Shown here piece by piece: positions 8,708 through 19,372 of a stretch of DNA of 64,000 nt; position 1 is the stretch's first letter; each line of letters opens with the position of its first letter. Source of the stretch: Sphingosinicella sp942492965 (GTDB lineage: Bacteria; Pseudomonadota; Alphaproteobacteria; Sphingomonadales; Sphingomonadaceae); assembly GCA_942492965.1 (NCBI GenBank), contig OW818656.1, positions 1,984,001 through 2,048,000 on the forward strand, in the 5' to 3' direction. The notes beneath the pieces were generated by a model. The model made no database searches, was not told the DNA's origin, and saw only the letters and a list, made by a program, of their open reading frames with translations. The translations under genes were made by a program, and so were the position numbers.

Positions 8708-10153
8708 TCATGCCTTTGCGGGCGTCACTTTGCAATTTTCCGGATTCGCGACCGAATGGCGCGGCCATCGATCCGCCCACGGCATGGCCGCTTCGAGTTC
8801 GAATGCCAGTTCGAGCAGCAAGTCCTCGCCGCCCCGTGCCGCCGTGAACATGCTGCCGATCGGCACGCCGTTCGCGCCCTCGAACACCGGCAGCGAAATC
8901 GCGGGAAGACCTGTGAGATTCTGAAGCGGTGTGTAAGATACGTAGTCAAACATCCGCGCCCAGATATCGTCGAACGCAAGCGTGGGCGCGAGCTCGCCGA
9001 TCTTGAGAGCCTGATGCCGAAGAACGGGAGAGAGGAAGACGTCAACGCCTTCGAAAAACTGTGCGAATGCTGCCGTTCCTGCCGCTATGCTCGCATACGC
9101 CCGGTCTAGATCGAGCGCGGTCAGCAATTCTGCGTCGCGTGCAAGGTCAAGTGTCCATGGCTCCAGCATCGCCTCCGCTTCCGTATTGCCGAGTCGGGCG
9201 ATGGTCTGGTTCACGGCATCACGCGCAAGATAGCCCCAAAGCGTCTGGAACGCGCCGGCCATGGCAGGGCCGTCTGTAGGCAGCGCGGCCGCTTCCACGC
9301 TGTGCCCCAGGGCGGCGCAGAGGTCGGCAGTCCGTTGCAGCACATGATTGACGGCTTCCGAGGGCGCATTGCCATCCAGGTTTTCGGCAATGACAGCCAC
9401 GCGGAGCCGACGCTGCACCGGGGCCCTTGTCTGCTGAGGCTTTCCGGCGCCGACCGCCGCAGCCCACGCGACATCGCGGACACTTCGGGAGAGTAGCACG
9501 TCGCAGGCGATGAAATCCTCGATAACGTGATGGTCCCGTGCGCGAAGATTGCCGCCACGCCCGGGCTTCAGTCCGACAAGTCCGCAGCAGCTTGCGGGAA
9601 TGCGGATCGAGCCTCCGCCGTCCGCGGCGTGCGCTACTGGCGCCATTCCCGAAGCGACGGCGACGGCGGCACCCCCCGATGAACCGCCCGGTGTGCGATC
9701 AAGCGCCCATGGGTTGCGCGCTGCGCCGTAAAGTACAGGCTCCGTCGTCGGCAGAAGCCCGAACTCGGGAGCGTTGGTCTTGCCCACCGGAACAAGCCCG
9801 GCGGCGTCAAAGCCTTTGGTGTAAGCGAAGTCGATCAAACCCGTCGCGGCATCGCGTTTTGATCGCGATCCACTCCGATTGGGCATACCCGGATAGTCCA
9901 GCCCGTCCTTGAGCAGCCAGGGGACGCCCGCCATCGGACCTGTAGCGGCTTTCGCTCGCGCCCTGGCATCTCCATCATTGCGAAAGGTGATCGCATTGAG
10001 CTGCGGGTCAAGTGCATCCATACGGATGAATGCGGCCTCCACGAGCGCTTCGCGTGGAAGCGCGCCGGAGGTGACGAGCGCGGCCTGCCCATGGGCATCG
10101 AGCTTGCCGATCGCAAATGCGTCCGAAAATGATACCGCTTTCACCTCGGACAT
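8708..10153 (-). CDS. Amidase-signature family amidase
   Basis: This 481-residue enzyme belongs to the amidase-signature family, which uses a Ser-cisSer-Lys triad. Numbered from the upstream ATG at 10171, the triad residues are Lys88 (LLKDG), Ser164/165 in GGSSGGAAVAVASG, and Ser188 in GGGSIRIP. The start used here is the ATG at 10153, because AGGAGG (plus-strand CCTCCT, 10163-10168) lies 9 nt before it; the upstream ATG overlaps that ribosome-binding site. It is first in the amidase-araC-peptidase operon and divergent from dgcN. It could release D-Glu from an amide or deacetylate N-acetyl-glutamate, but the substrate cannot be read from the sequence. Confidence 0.88.
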   Translation of the reverse strand: MSEVKAVSFSDAFAIGKLDAHGQAALVTSGALPREALVEAAFIRMDALDPQLNAITFRNDGDARARAKAATGPMAGVPWLLKDGLDYPGMPNRSGSRSKRDAATGLIDFAYTKGFDAAGLVPVGKTNAPEFGLLPTTEPVLYGAARNPWALDRTPGGSSGGAAVAVASGMAPVAHAADGGGSIRIPASCCGLVGLKPGRGGNLRARDHHVIEDFIACDVLLSRSVRDVAWAAAVGAGKPQQTRAPVQRRLRVAVIAENLDGNAPSEAVNHVLQRTADLCAALGHSVEAAALPTDGPAMAGAFQTLWGYLARDAVNQTIARLGNTEAEAMLEPWTLDLARDAELLTALDLDRAYASIAAGTAAFAQFFEGVDVFLSPVLRHQALKIGELAPTLAFDDIWARMFDYVSYTPLQNLTGLPAISLPVFEGANGVPIGSMFTAARGGEDLLLELAFELEAAMPWADRWPRHSVANPENCKVTPAKA

Positions 10154-10394
10154 CCCGATTTGCCTCCTCATCTCGTCGTCAGACCTCTGCCGAAACCATC
10201 CTCCCTTCCGGCGAGACGCGCTTCGCCGATTGGAAGGGGCGCTTCACAGATCGGCGCTGATCGTGGGCCGGATTTCCCAATCGCTAATCCGCTGCGCTGT
10301 CCGGCAAAGCCGCTCCCGGCATCGCATGGCAGTTCTACAGTGAGCCGAGGGTTTTCCGCCTTCGGGCAATGGCAAGGTTTCAGGAGCGCAGCAG

Positions 10395-11387
10395 GTGCGA
10401 ACACCCTATCTTCTTTTCCTCGGCGATGCGCCGGAGTTCAGCATGATCAAGACGGCGGCCGGTATCCGCGAATGGCGGCCTGAGTTCAGCCGTGCGCAAT
10501 TCCGGCTCCCCGGCTGCGGCGTCGATCTGGGCCTGCCCGACAAGACGCCGGCCGAAGCCGCTGCAGAAGGCGTCGGCACCATGGTACTGGGCGGCGTCAA
10601 CGTAGGCGGCTTTATTCCGGAGATCTGGGTCGCCTCGATCATCGAGGCTCTTGAAGTCGGCCTTGATGTCGCCTCGGGTATGCACCAGCGGCTTGCAGAT
10701 ATCCCGATCATCGCTGAAACGGCGGCGCGCCTAGGGCGGGAGATTCACGATGTGCGTCAGCCGAAGCAGGCTTTCAAGCCGGGCAGCGGCGCAAAGCGGA
10801 GCGGCAAGCGGCTGCTTACCGTTGGCATCGACTGCGTGGTCGGCAAGAAGTACACGGCGCTCGCCATCGAGAAGGCCATGCGTACCCGCGGCATGAAGGC
10901 GGATTTCCGGGCCACGGGCCAGACAGGCATTATGATCGCGGGGCACGGCGTTGCCATTGACGCGGTTGTGGCGGATTTCATTTCGGGCGCCGCTGAATGG
11001 CTTTCCCCGTCAAACGACCCCGATCACTGGGATGTGATCGAAGGTCAGGGGTCACTGTTTCATCCCTCCTATGCAGGGGTGACGCTCGGTCTCATTCATG
11101 GCAGCCAACCGGATGCCATCGTCGTCTGCCATGAACCGGTGCGTACGCATTTGCTCGGGCTCGACTATCCCGTCCCCGACCTGCGCACCTGTATCGACGC
11201 CAATCTTGCGGCCGCCCGGCTGACCAATCCCGAAGTTCGAGCGGTGGGGATCAGCATCAACACGAGCCGGATGGATCCGGCCGAGGTCGATCAGGTTGTC
11301 ACCGACATCGAAGCTGAAACCGGTTTGCCGTGCTGCGACCCAATCCGGCACGGTGCGGATAAGATCGTTGATCTGCTCGGCGCATAG
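10395..11387 (+). CDS. dgcN: DUF1611 protein, probable D-glutamate N-acetyltransferase DgcN
   Basis: The 330-residue protein is a DUF1611 member. It shows the family's Rossmann-like N-terminus, a P-loop-like GIDCVVGKKYT (residues 144-154), RATGQTGIMIAG (172-183) and EGQGSLFHPSYAG (216-228). Family members called DgcN acetylate D-glutamate with acetyl-CoA, giving the substrate of DgcA. The start is GTG with AGGAG 8 nt upstream. It is divergent from the amidase operon, and the 241-nt gap between them must hold both promoters. Co-occurrence with dgcA in one locus strengthens the assignment. Confidence 0.82.
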   Translation: MRTPYLLFLGDAPEFSMIKTAAGIREWRPEFSRAQFRLPGCGVDLGLPDKTPAEAAAEGVGTMVLGGVNVGGFIPEIWVASIIEALEVGLDVASGMHQRLADIPIIAETAARLGREIHDVRQPKQAFKPGSGAKRSGKRLLTVGIDCVVGKKYTALAIEKAMRTRGMKADFRATGQTGIMIAGHGVAIDAVVADFISGAAEWLSPSNDPDHWDVIEGQGSLFHPSYAGVTLGLIHGSQPDAIVVCHEPVRTHLLGLDYPVPDLRTCIDANLAAARLTNPEVRAVGISINTSRMDPAEVDQVVTDIEAETGLPCCDPIRHGADKIVDLLGA

Positions 11388-11661
11388 CAGCCGACGTCCG
11401 GTAGCCAACATTAGTCAGTCCGATTTGAAGATTTGTTATATCTCTTTGTGGCGACGCTGGAGGCTGTTGGATCAATAGATCATCTTGCGGTCATACAGGG
11501 CAAAAAGTACGTGGTTTGGGAATCCCATTGAATGCGAAGCATTTGACGGTACATTTGTCGGTATAGAGCGCTATCGGCACATACCTAGATGATTGAAAAA
11601 TAATCTAGATTTTGGTCTTTTTGATTCCGTCCCCGACCATCGCCTCTTCTATCCAGAACAT
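11388..11661. other. AT-rich intergenic stretch
   Basis: This 274-nt gap separates the convergent dgcN and greB-like genes. It is clearly more AT-rich than its surroundings and has no credible gene. It holds an imperfect tandem pair (GACGGTACATTT and GTCGGTATAGAG, about 11546-11571) and an AT-only hairpin near its right end. It could be a scar of an old insertion. Confidence 0.4.
11587..11622 (+). terminator. AT-only hairpin followed by T-rich tract
   Basis: CTAGATGATT (11587-11596) pairs with AATAATCTAG (11601-11610) with one mismatch around a GAAA tetraloop. It is followed by ATTTTGGTCTTTTT. This has the layout of a Rho-independent terminator for dgcN, about 200 nt past its stop, but the stem is nearly all A-T and therefore weak. 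Confidence 0.35.
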
Positions 11662-12132
11662 TCAGCGGCGCTCGGCGATCTGAATCGAGATAACTTCGAT
11701 GGCATCGCTCACGTTTGCGAAGTCCAGCGTGTCTCCGGGCTCGGCACCCATCAGTGCGCGGCTGAGCGGGGCAGAGAAGGAGAGGAGCCCGGTGGCCGGG
11801 TCCGCCTCATCATGTCCGACAATGGTGACGGTGCGCTCTGTGCCGTTTAACCGGAAGGTGACGGTGGAGCCGAAAGCCACGCGGGTGCCGTCTGCATCTT
11901 CCATCAGCTGCATGGTGGCCTGCCGGTTGCGCCAGTAGCGCAGGTCACGGCGCGTCGCCTTGATCGCGTCTTCGTCGCTGAGGCCCTGCAGAACGGCTTC
12001 CAGCTCCGCGACCCGCGCGCGTATCTGCGCCTGTCCGCGCGCGGTCACGAGGTTCGGCCCTGGCGGGATCGGCAGCTCGAACTTGGGTTCGAGATGTTCG
12101 TCGTCGCTTTCGCGGCGAAAGGCGACACTCAT
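11662..12132 (-). CDS. GreA/GreB-family transcription elongation factor
   Basis: The 156-residue protein has the GreA/GreB layout: an N-terminal helical hairpin (about residues 28-80, with ARGQAQIRARVAELEAVL and LRYWRNRQATMQLM) and a C-terminal FKBP-like domain (GSTVTFRLNGTERTVTIVG, ending with SFSAPLSRALMGAEPGD). Such factors enter the RNA polymerase secondary channel and stimulate cleavage of backtracked transcripts. Its start overlaps the stop of the upstream Hsp70-like gene by 4 nt (ATGA), so the two are translationally coupled. It is closer to the GreB-like accessory group than to housekeeping GreA. Confidence 0.85.
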   Translation of the reverse strand: MSVAFRRESDDEHLEPKFELPIPPGPNLVTARGQAQIRARVAELEAVLQGLSDEDAIKATRRDLRYWRNRQATMQLMEDADGTRVAFGSTVTFRLNGTERTVTIVGHDEADPATGLLSFSAPLSRALMGAEPGDTLDFANVSDAIEVISIQIAERR

Positions 12133-13442
12133 GCTCCGCTCTCCTCAGGCGCGATCCAGTCCGCGATGTCGGGTGCCCCGCCGATGAGTGCAAGCCCATG
12201 CGCGATGGAGGTGAGTTCCTCGCCGCCGGCAAGGCGACTTTCGCCGAAGCGCTCGGCGAACAAACGGCGCACTGCCGGGATGAGCGAGGAACCGCCGGTC
12301 AGGAAGACATGGTCGATGTCGGCAGGGGTGAGGTGCGCGGTAGCAAGCGCACTGTCCACCGTTTCGGCGATGCGCGCGAGGTCGGGTGCGATCCAGCGTT
12401 CGAAGTCGGTGCGCACAACCCCGGTGTTGATCGTCAGGTCGGCACTCTCAAAGTGGAAAACCGCATGATCCTCCGTCGATAGCGCCCGTTTCAGCTTGCC
12501 GACCGCTTCGTAAAGCCCGTGGCCGAGTTCGTGTTCGACCACCGCGATCATGCGGCCGATGGCAGCAGGATCGAGGGCCGCACGCTTCAGTCGTGCCAGT
12601 TCGTCGAGCGTCCTGCGGTTTCGCATGAGTGCGAGCCGCGACCAGTCCCCGAAATCGGTGAAATGGCCCGCCGGAATCTCCAGCACCTTGTCGAAGGAGC
12701 GGTACTGGCCGCCCTTGCCGAGCAGCGGCAGGACAAGATGGTCCATGATCCGGTAGTCGAAGCGATCACCGGCAATGCCGATACCCGCTGCCCCGAGCGG
12801 CACGCACCGCTGCGCCGCATCGGGCGCGACGCGGACGACCGAGAAGTCGCTGGTGCCGCCGCCGAAGTCGGCCACCAGCAGTGTCGCGGGCGCGCTCAGC
12901 CGAGAGGCGAAGCTGTAGGCCGCGCCAAGCGGCTCGTAAACGTAGTGGACCGGGCGGCCGAGGGCTTCGAACATCGCGTCGTAGCGCGTCCGTGCGAGCG
13001 CTGGATCAGGCCGTGCGCCGACATAGCGCACCGGGCGGCCGACGACGATGCGCTCCGGCAGGTCGGCGAGCGCGTCGCCGCCGTGGGCGCGCAGGTGAGA
13101 CAGGAAAATCTGCCCCAGTTCCTCGAAGCGCATCCGGGCCTCGAACACGCTCGCATGTTCGAAATTGGGGTTTGCGGCGACCGACTTGAAGGACTGCAGG
13201 AAGCGCGAGCCTTGCGGAAATTCGAGGAACTCGGCGATGGCCCACGGCCCGGCCGCGTGCGCGAGCCCGCCGTGCGCGTCCTCGTCCTGCCAGAAGCACA
13301 GCGCCGAGCGAAACACGCTCGCTGGTCCATCGGGCGCCGCGAAGCGGACAAGATCGGCCGTTCCATTGCCATTGGCGCGTGCGACCACCGAATTGGTGGT
13401 GCCGAAGTCGATGCCGATGGCGCTGGCTTTGTCGGCGGGCAC
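12129..13442 (-). CDS. yegD: YegD-type Hsp70-like ATPase
   Basis: The 437-residue protein contains only the actin/Hsp70 ATPase fold. Phosphate-binding motifs are GIDFGTTNS (near residue 10) and DFGGGTSDF (near 193), and the adenosine motif is LTGGSSLIP (near 385). It has no substrate-binding domain or J-protein-binding EEVD tail, which is typical of the YegD group of putative chaperones. It is co-transcribed with the GreB-like gene, which overlaps it. The function of YegD proteins is poorly defined. Confidence 0.85.
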   Translation of the reverse strand: MPADKASAIGIDFGTTNSVVARANGNGTADLVRFAAPDGPASVFRSALCFWQDEDAHGGLAHAAGPWAIAEFLEFPQGSRFLQSFKSVAANPNFEHASVFEARMRFEELGQIFLSHLRAHGGDALADLPERIVVGRPVRYVGARPDPALARTRYDAMFEALGRPVHYVYEPLGAAYSFASRLSAPATLLVADFGGGTSDFSVVRVAPDAAQRCVPLGAAGIGIAGDRFDYRIMDHLVLPLLGKGGQYRSFDKVLEIPAGHFTDFGDWSRLALMRNRRTLDELARLKRAALDPAAIGRMIAVVEHELGHGLYEAVGKLKRALSTEDHAVFHFESADLTINTGVVRTDFERWIAPDLARIAETVDSALATAHLTPADIDHVFLTGGSSLIPAVRRLFAERFGESRLAGGEELTSIAHGLALIGGAPDIADWIAPEESGA

Positions 13443-13531
13443 TGCATTTCCTTTCCAGCCTCAAACGGCCGGCGGCTATGGCAGCGTCAGGCGCCTTGGA
13501 CAACCAGGCGCCTGAAAATCGAAATGGATTC

Positions 13532-14131
13532 TCATCCCTCCCGCTTCAGAAAGCCGCGTGTGAACAGGCGGATCATGAATGCGTTGCGCCGTGCAATCAT
13601 TGGCTTCGCGTACATGGATTGACCGAGCGCGTGCTCGGCGAAGGGTTCGATGACGGCGGGGCCGATGAAGTCGAACACCATGTAGATCGCGGCCCATTCG
13701 CGGTCGACGTCCGGCTGCAGGAAGCCGAGCCTTGCATTGTTGTCGATGAACTGGCGCATCACCGCCAGCATCTCGTCGAACAGCGCCTGGCTGCCCGGTG
13801 TGCGCTCCATCAGCGACATGCGCGCGTACATGAGCGCGTCGTGGTCGCGGGGGATCCAGTCGAGCGCGTCTTCGACCGCCTGTTCGAGTGCCTCGACGGA
13901 TGAATGCTCCAGAACGGCGGCGTAAAGCGCGCGAATCTCTTCGAGCACATGGGCATCGATCGCCTCCCTCAGGCCGTCCTTCGATCCGAAATGCGTGCGG
14001 ACCAATCCAAGCGAAACGCCCGCCGCTGCCGCGATCTCGCGCAGGCCGACAGCGGCGAAGCCGCGCTCGGCGAACAGTTTCATGCCGGCCTTCAGAAGCT
14101 GGCGGCGCCCTGCCGCCTCGACCTGACTCAC
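13532..14131 (-). CDS. TetR-family transcriptional regulator
   Basis: This 199-residue TetR repressor has the N-terminal helix-turn-helix at residues about 10-55 (GMKLFAERGFAAVGLREIAAAAGVS, then LVRTHFGSKDGL) and a divergent ligand-binding C-terminal domain. It is transcribed away from the TonB-receptor operon, and the 124-nt gap holds two matching palindromic sites, so it probably represses that operon and itself. The ligand is unknown; an intermediate of the operon's pathway is the natural guess. Confidence 0.88.
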   Translation of the reverse strand: MSQVEAAGRRQLLKAGMKLFAERGFAAVGLREIAAAAGVSLGLVRTHFGSKDGLREAIDAHVLEEIRALYAAVLEHSSVEALEQAVEDALDWIPRDHDALMYARMSLMERTPGSQALFDEMLAVMRQFIDNNARLGFLQPDVDREWAAIYMVFDFIGPAVIEPFAEHALGQSMYAKPMIARRNAFMIRLFTRGFLKREG

Positions 14132-14155
14132 AATCGCGTTCCTTCAAAGAGGGAC

Positions 14156-14192
14156 TATACAAACGTATATCGTCGCTATATACAATTGTATA
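14156..14192. promoter_or_regulatory. Two TetR-type operators, TATAC-N4-GTATA
   Basis: TATACAAACGTATA (14156-14169) and TATACAATTGTATA (14179-14192) share the arms TATAC...GTATA. The second is a perfect 14-bp palindrome. Their centres are 23 bp apart, about two helical turns. They are AT-rich in a very GC-rich region and lie between the TetR gene and the divergent TonB-receptor gene, the expected place for autoregulatory operators. Confidence 0.7.
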
Positions 14193-14255
14193 CGCGAGGG
14201 GGAAATTAGACACGATCCGTGTTCGGATTTCCAGCGTACAGCAGGGGAGGGGCTC

Positions 14256-16421
<2,166 letters not shown>

Positions 16422-16487
16422 CGCCGGGTTCAGTGCAGGCGCGCGCCCGCCGCGTTCGTGGGCGCGCCATCACCTTCGGAGAGCGTG

Positions 16488-17834
16488 ATGTCTGATGCCA
16501 CGCCTCGCAAAGCTGCGGCGCTTGAGAGGCTGCGCGCCCGCACGCGGGGTTCGGCGGCGATGCGCCCGCGCGCCGAGCGCCTGCTCGCGCTCGAGGCCGT
16601 CCCCACCTTCGCGATGCCGGTGCCGCTCTACATCGAAAGCGGCGAAGGGGCGTGGATGACGGACGTGGACGGCAACGCCTATCTCGATCTCGCGATGGGC
16701 TTCGGGTCGCTCATCCTCGGCCATCGCCCGCCCGAGGTCGTGGCCGCGATGCACAGCCAGATCGACAAGGGCTGGCACACGATTCTGCCGGGCGCCGCGC
16801 AGATCGAACTTGCTGAGCTGCTCGCGGAGGCGGTGCCGTGCGCGGAGAAAGTCGCCTTCCAGAATTCAGGTACGGAAGCCACGATGTTCGCGATGCGGCT
16901 CGCACGCGCGTTCACGGGCAAGGATCGCGTCGCAGTGTTCGGCGGCGGCTATCACGGCACGCACGATTATGCGCTGATACAGGAAGACCCGACGACGCCC
17001 GAAGCGGCGCCGGGCACCAAGACGATCGGCGGCGGCATTCCCGGCGCGGTACGCGACCAGACGATGCTCGCGCTGCCCTATCGAAACGCCGCCGCGTTCG
17101 ATCTGATCCGCAAGCACCGCGATGCGCTGGCGCTGGTCGTGATCCAGCCCGTTCAGAACACCGTGCCGCATCTCGACAACGGCGCTTACTTACGCGAACT
17201 CAGGGCCGTGTGCGACGAGGCGGGCGTGCTCCTGATGTTCGACGAGGTGGTGACGGGTTTCCGCATCGCCTACGGCGGCGGGCAGGTTTACTACGGCGTC
17301 ACGCCCGATCTCGCGGCGTTCGGCAAGATCATCGGCGGCGGCACGGCGGTGGGCGCAGTCTGCGGCCGCGCCGATATTCTGGGGCTGCTCGCCAGGGGCG
17401 GCCCGGCGGGCGTTTTCGCGGGCGGAACCTTCAACGGCAATCCGCTCACGATGAGCGCGGGTGCGGCAACGCTGCGTGCGCTGAAGGCGCGCAAGGAGAC
17501 GCTCTACCCTGCGCTGGAGGCGCGCGGCGCGCGCCTGGCGGGGGCGGTTGCCGCGCACTGCGAAAAGCACGAAATGGATGTAACGCTGATGCACGCCGCG
17601 TCGATCCAGTGCTTTCATTTCCGCAAAGGCCCGATCCGTTCGTTCCGCGAAACCTACCCGAGCAACCGCGCCGCCGAAGAGGCGTTCTACGCGCTCGTGC
17701 TCGATCGCGGCGTGCTGCTGCCGAGCTTCCACGTCTACTTCCTTTCCGCCGCGCATGACGACGCGATGATCGACCGCGCGACCGGCGTCTTCATCGAGGC
17801 GCTCGACGATTGTCGCGCCGACGGGCTGCTCTGA
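16488..17834 (+). CDS. Class III aminotransferase, glutamate-1-semialdehyde-aminomutase-like
   Basis: The 448-residue PLP enzyme has NSGTEA (126-131), YHGTHD (155-160), Asp252 in MFDEV for the pyridine nitrogen, and the Schiff-base Lys280 in FGKIIGGG. It resembles glutamate-1-semialdehyde 2,1-aminomutases, but its place in a catabolic operon argues for a transaminase on an imported amine or beta-amino acid rather than haem synthesis. The start at 16488 is chosen because GGAGAG lies 4 nt upstream; an in-frame ATG at 16458 has no such site. Its stop overlaps the ligase start (TGATG). Confidence 0.82.
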   Translation: MSDATPRKAAALERLRARTRGSAAMRPRAERLLALEAVPTFAMPVPLYIESGEGAWMTDVDGNAYLDLAMGFGSLILGHRPPEVVAAMHSQIDKGWHTILPGAAQIELAELLAEAVPCAEKVAFQNSGTEATMFAMRLARAFTGKDRVAVFGGGYHGTHDYALIQEDPTTPEAAPGTKTIGGGIPGAVRDQTMLALPYRNAAAFDLIRKHRDALALVVIQPVQNTVPHLDNGAYLRELRAVCDEAGVLLMFDEVVTGFRIAYGGGQVYYGVTPDLAAFGKIIGGGTAVGAVCGRADILGLLARGGPAGVFAGGTFNGNPLTMSAGAATLRALKARKETLYPALEARGARLAGAVAAHCEKHEMDVTLMHAASIQCFHFRKGPIRSFRETYPSNRAAEEAFYALVLDRGVLLPSFHVYFLSAAHDDAMIDRATGVFIEALDDCRADGLL

Positions 17835-19372
17835 TGGAGAGCAACGCCCCGTTGGCCTGGGATCTGCTGGACGCGCAGGCGAGAACGCATGCCGACAAGG
17901 ATTTTCTGCGCTTCCACAGCGGGCGTGTCAGCTACGCGGCGTTTCGCACGCTTGCCGAAACGACGGCCGGTCGGCTGCACGCTGCCGGTGTCCGCCCCGG
18001 CGACATCGTGCCGACCTTATTTCCGAACGGGATCACCGCCGCCGCGACATGGTTCGCGCTCATGCGGCTGGGGGCAGTGTGGGCGCCGATCAACACGGAG
18101 TTTCGCGGCGCGCAGCTTGTCGCCGCGCTGAACGCCACGGGCGCGCGGCTGATCCTCGTCGATCCGGCTTATGTCGATTTGATCACGGGCATTCTCCCCG
18201 AAGTTCCCGCTGTCGGGGATGTGGTCGTTTCCGGCGTACCGACACACGATGTCGGTGCCGTGCGCTTTCGCACGCTTGAAGATATTCCGTCGGCGCCCGC
18301 ACCCCGCGCCGAGGTGGAGCGCACGGCGATCGCCATGATCCAGTTCACGTCGGGCTCGACGGGCGTATCGAAGCCCGTGCAACTCAGTCACGGCTATCTC
18401 GTCGGACAGGCGCGGCTCACCTCGCGCTACTTCGATCTGAAGGAAAGCGACGTCGTTTACTGCCCGTTCCCGCTCTATCATTGGGACGCGACCATCGGCA
18501 CGGTGATGGGATCGCTTGTCATGGGCGCGACGGCGGCGCTCGGCGAACGCTTCAGCGTTTCGCGCTTCTGGGATGATATCCGGGCCTTCGACGCCACCAT
18601 GTTCGATTTCATGGGCTCGACGCTCACCTTCCTCTATCAGCGCCCGCCTGATCCGCGCGACCGCGACCATCGCGTGCGCCTTGCGTGGGGGCTCCCGATG
18701 CCCGAATTCCGCGCGGATTTCGAAGCGCGCTTCGGCTTCCCGCTCTACGAGGGCTATGGCAGCACCGAAGGCGGCGTTTGCGTCTTCCAGAGCATCGGCG
18801 AAACCTATCCCAAGGGCAGCTGCGGGCGGGTCGCCCCGGAGTTCGAATTGCGATTGCTCGATGATGCGGGAAATCCGGTGCCCACCGGCGCGGTCGGCGA
18901 GATCGTCACGCGGCCCCGCGATCCCACGCTGATGTTCAGCGGCTATCTCGGTATGCCGGAAGTGAACGCGGAACTGATCCGTGATGGCTGGTACTACACC
19001 GGGGATCTCGGGAAACTCGATGCGGCGGGCAATCTCTATTTCGCGGGGCGGAAGAAGGATATCATTCGCCGCCGCGGCGAAAACATGTCGGCCCTCGAGA
19101 TCGAGCGCGGCATCGAAACGCATCCTGCGGTGTTCGAAGCGGCGGCGTTCGGCGTGCCGAGCCCCGCAACCGAGGAGGATGTCGCCGTCGCGGTCGTGCT
19201 TCGCCCCGGCGCGGCGCTCACGGATGGCGCGCTGCGCGCCTACTGCGAAGGCCGCATGGCGCGTTACATGGTGCCGGAGCACGTCGTCTTTCTAGATGCG
19301 CTGCCGAAGACGCCGACCGAAAAGATCGACAAGCCCGCGCTGAAACGCCTGTTTGCGGAAACACGCGGATGA
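17834..19372 (+). CDS. AMP-forming acyl-CoA ligase / synthetase
   Basis: The 512-residue adenylate-forming enzyme has the P-loop TSGSTGVSKPVQLSH, the A5 motif EGYGSTEGG, YTGDLG, GRKKDIIRRRGENMS and the C-terminal catalytic Lys in TPTEKIDKP. It activates a carboxylic acid as an acyl-adenylate, most likely for CoA thioester formation. The crotonobetaine/carnitine-CoA-ligase-like subgroup is plausible. The ATG overlaps the aminotransferase stop by one base, and the permease gene overlaps its end by 4 nt. The substrate is probably the deaminated product of the aminotransferase, which is inference. Confidence 0.85.
   Translation: MESNAPLAWDLLDAQARTHADKDFLRFHSGRVSYAAFRTLAETTAGRLHAAGVRPGDIVPTLFPNGITAAATWFALMRLGAVWAPINTEFRGAQLVAALNATGARLILVDPAYVDLITGILPEVPAVGDVVVSGVPTHDVGAVRFRTLEDIPSAPAPRAEVERTAIAMIQFTSGSTGVSKPVQLSHGYLVGQARLTSRYFDLKESDVVYCPFPLYHWDATIGTVMGSLVMGATAALGERFSVSRFWDDIRAFDATMFDFMGSTLTFLYQRPPDPRDRDHRVRLAWGLPMPEFRADFEARFGFPLYEGYGSTEGGVCVFQSIGETYPKGSCGRVAPEFELRLLDDAGNPVPTGAVGEIVTRPRDPTLMFSGYLGMPEVNAELIRDGWYYTGDLGKLDAAGNLYFAGRKKDIIRRRGENMSALEIERGIETHPAVFEAAAFGVPSPATEEDVAVAVVLRPGAALTDGALRAYCEGRMARYMVPEHVVFLDALPKTPTEKIDKPALKRLFAETRG

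Noticed and set aside
923..11387. Microcystin (mlr) degradation locus
   Set aside because: D-Glu chemistry and sphingomonad origin suggested it, but no MlrA-, MlrB- or MlrC-type protein is present.
16488..17834. hemL (haem biosynthesis) annotation of the aminotransferase
   Set aside because: It has the family fold, but it sits inside a translationally coupled catabolic operon, so a housekeeping haem role is unlikely.
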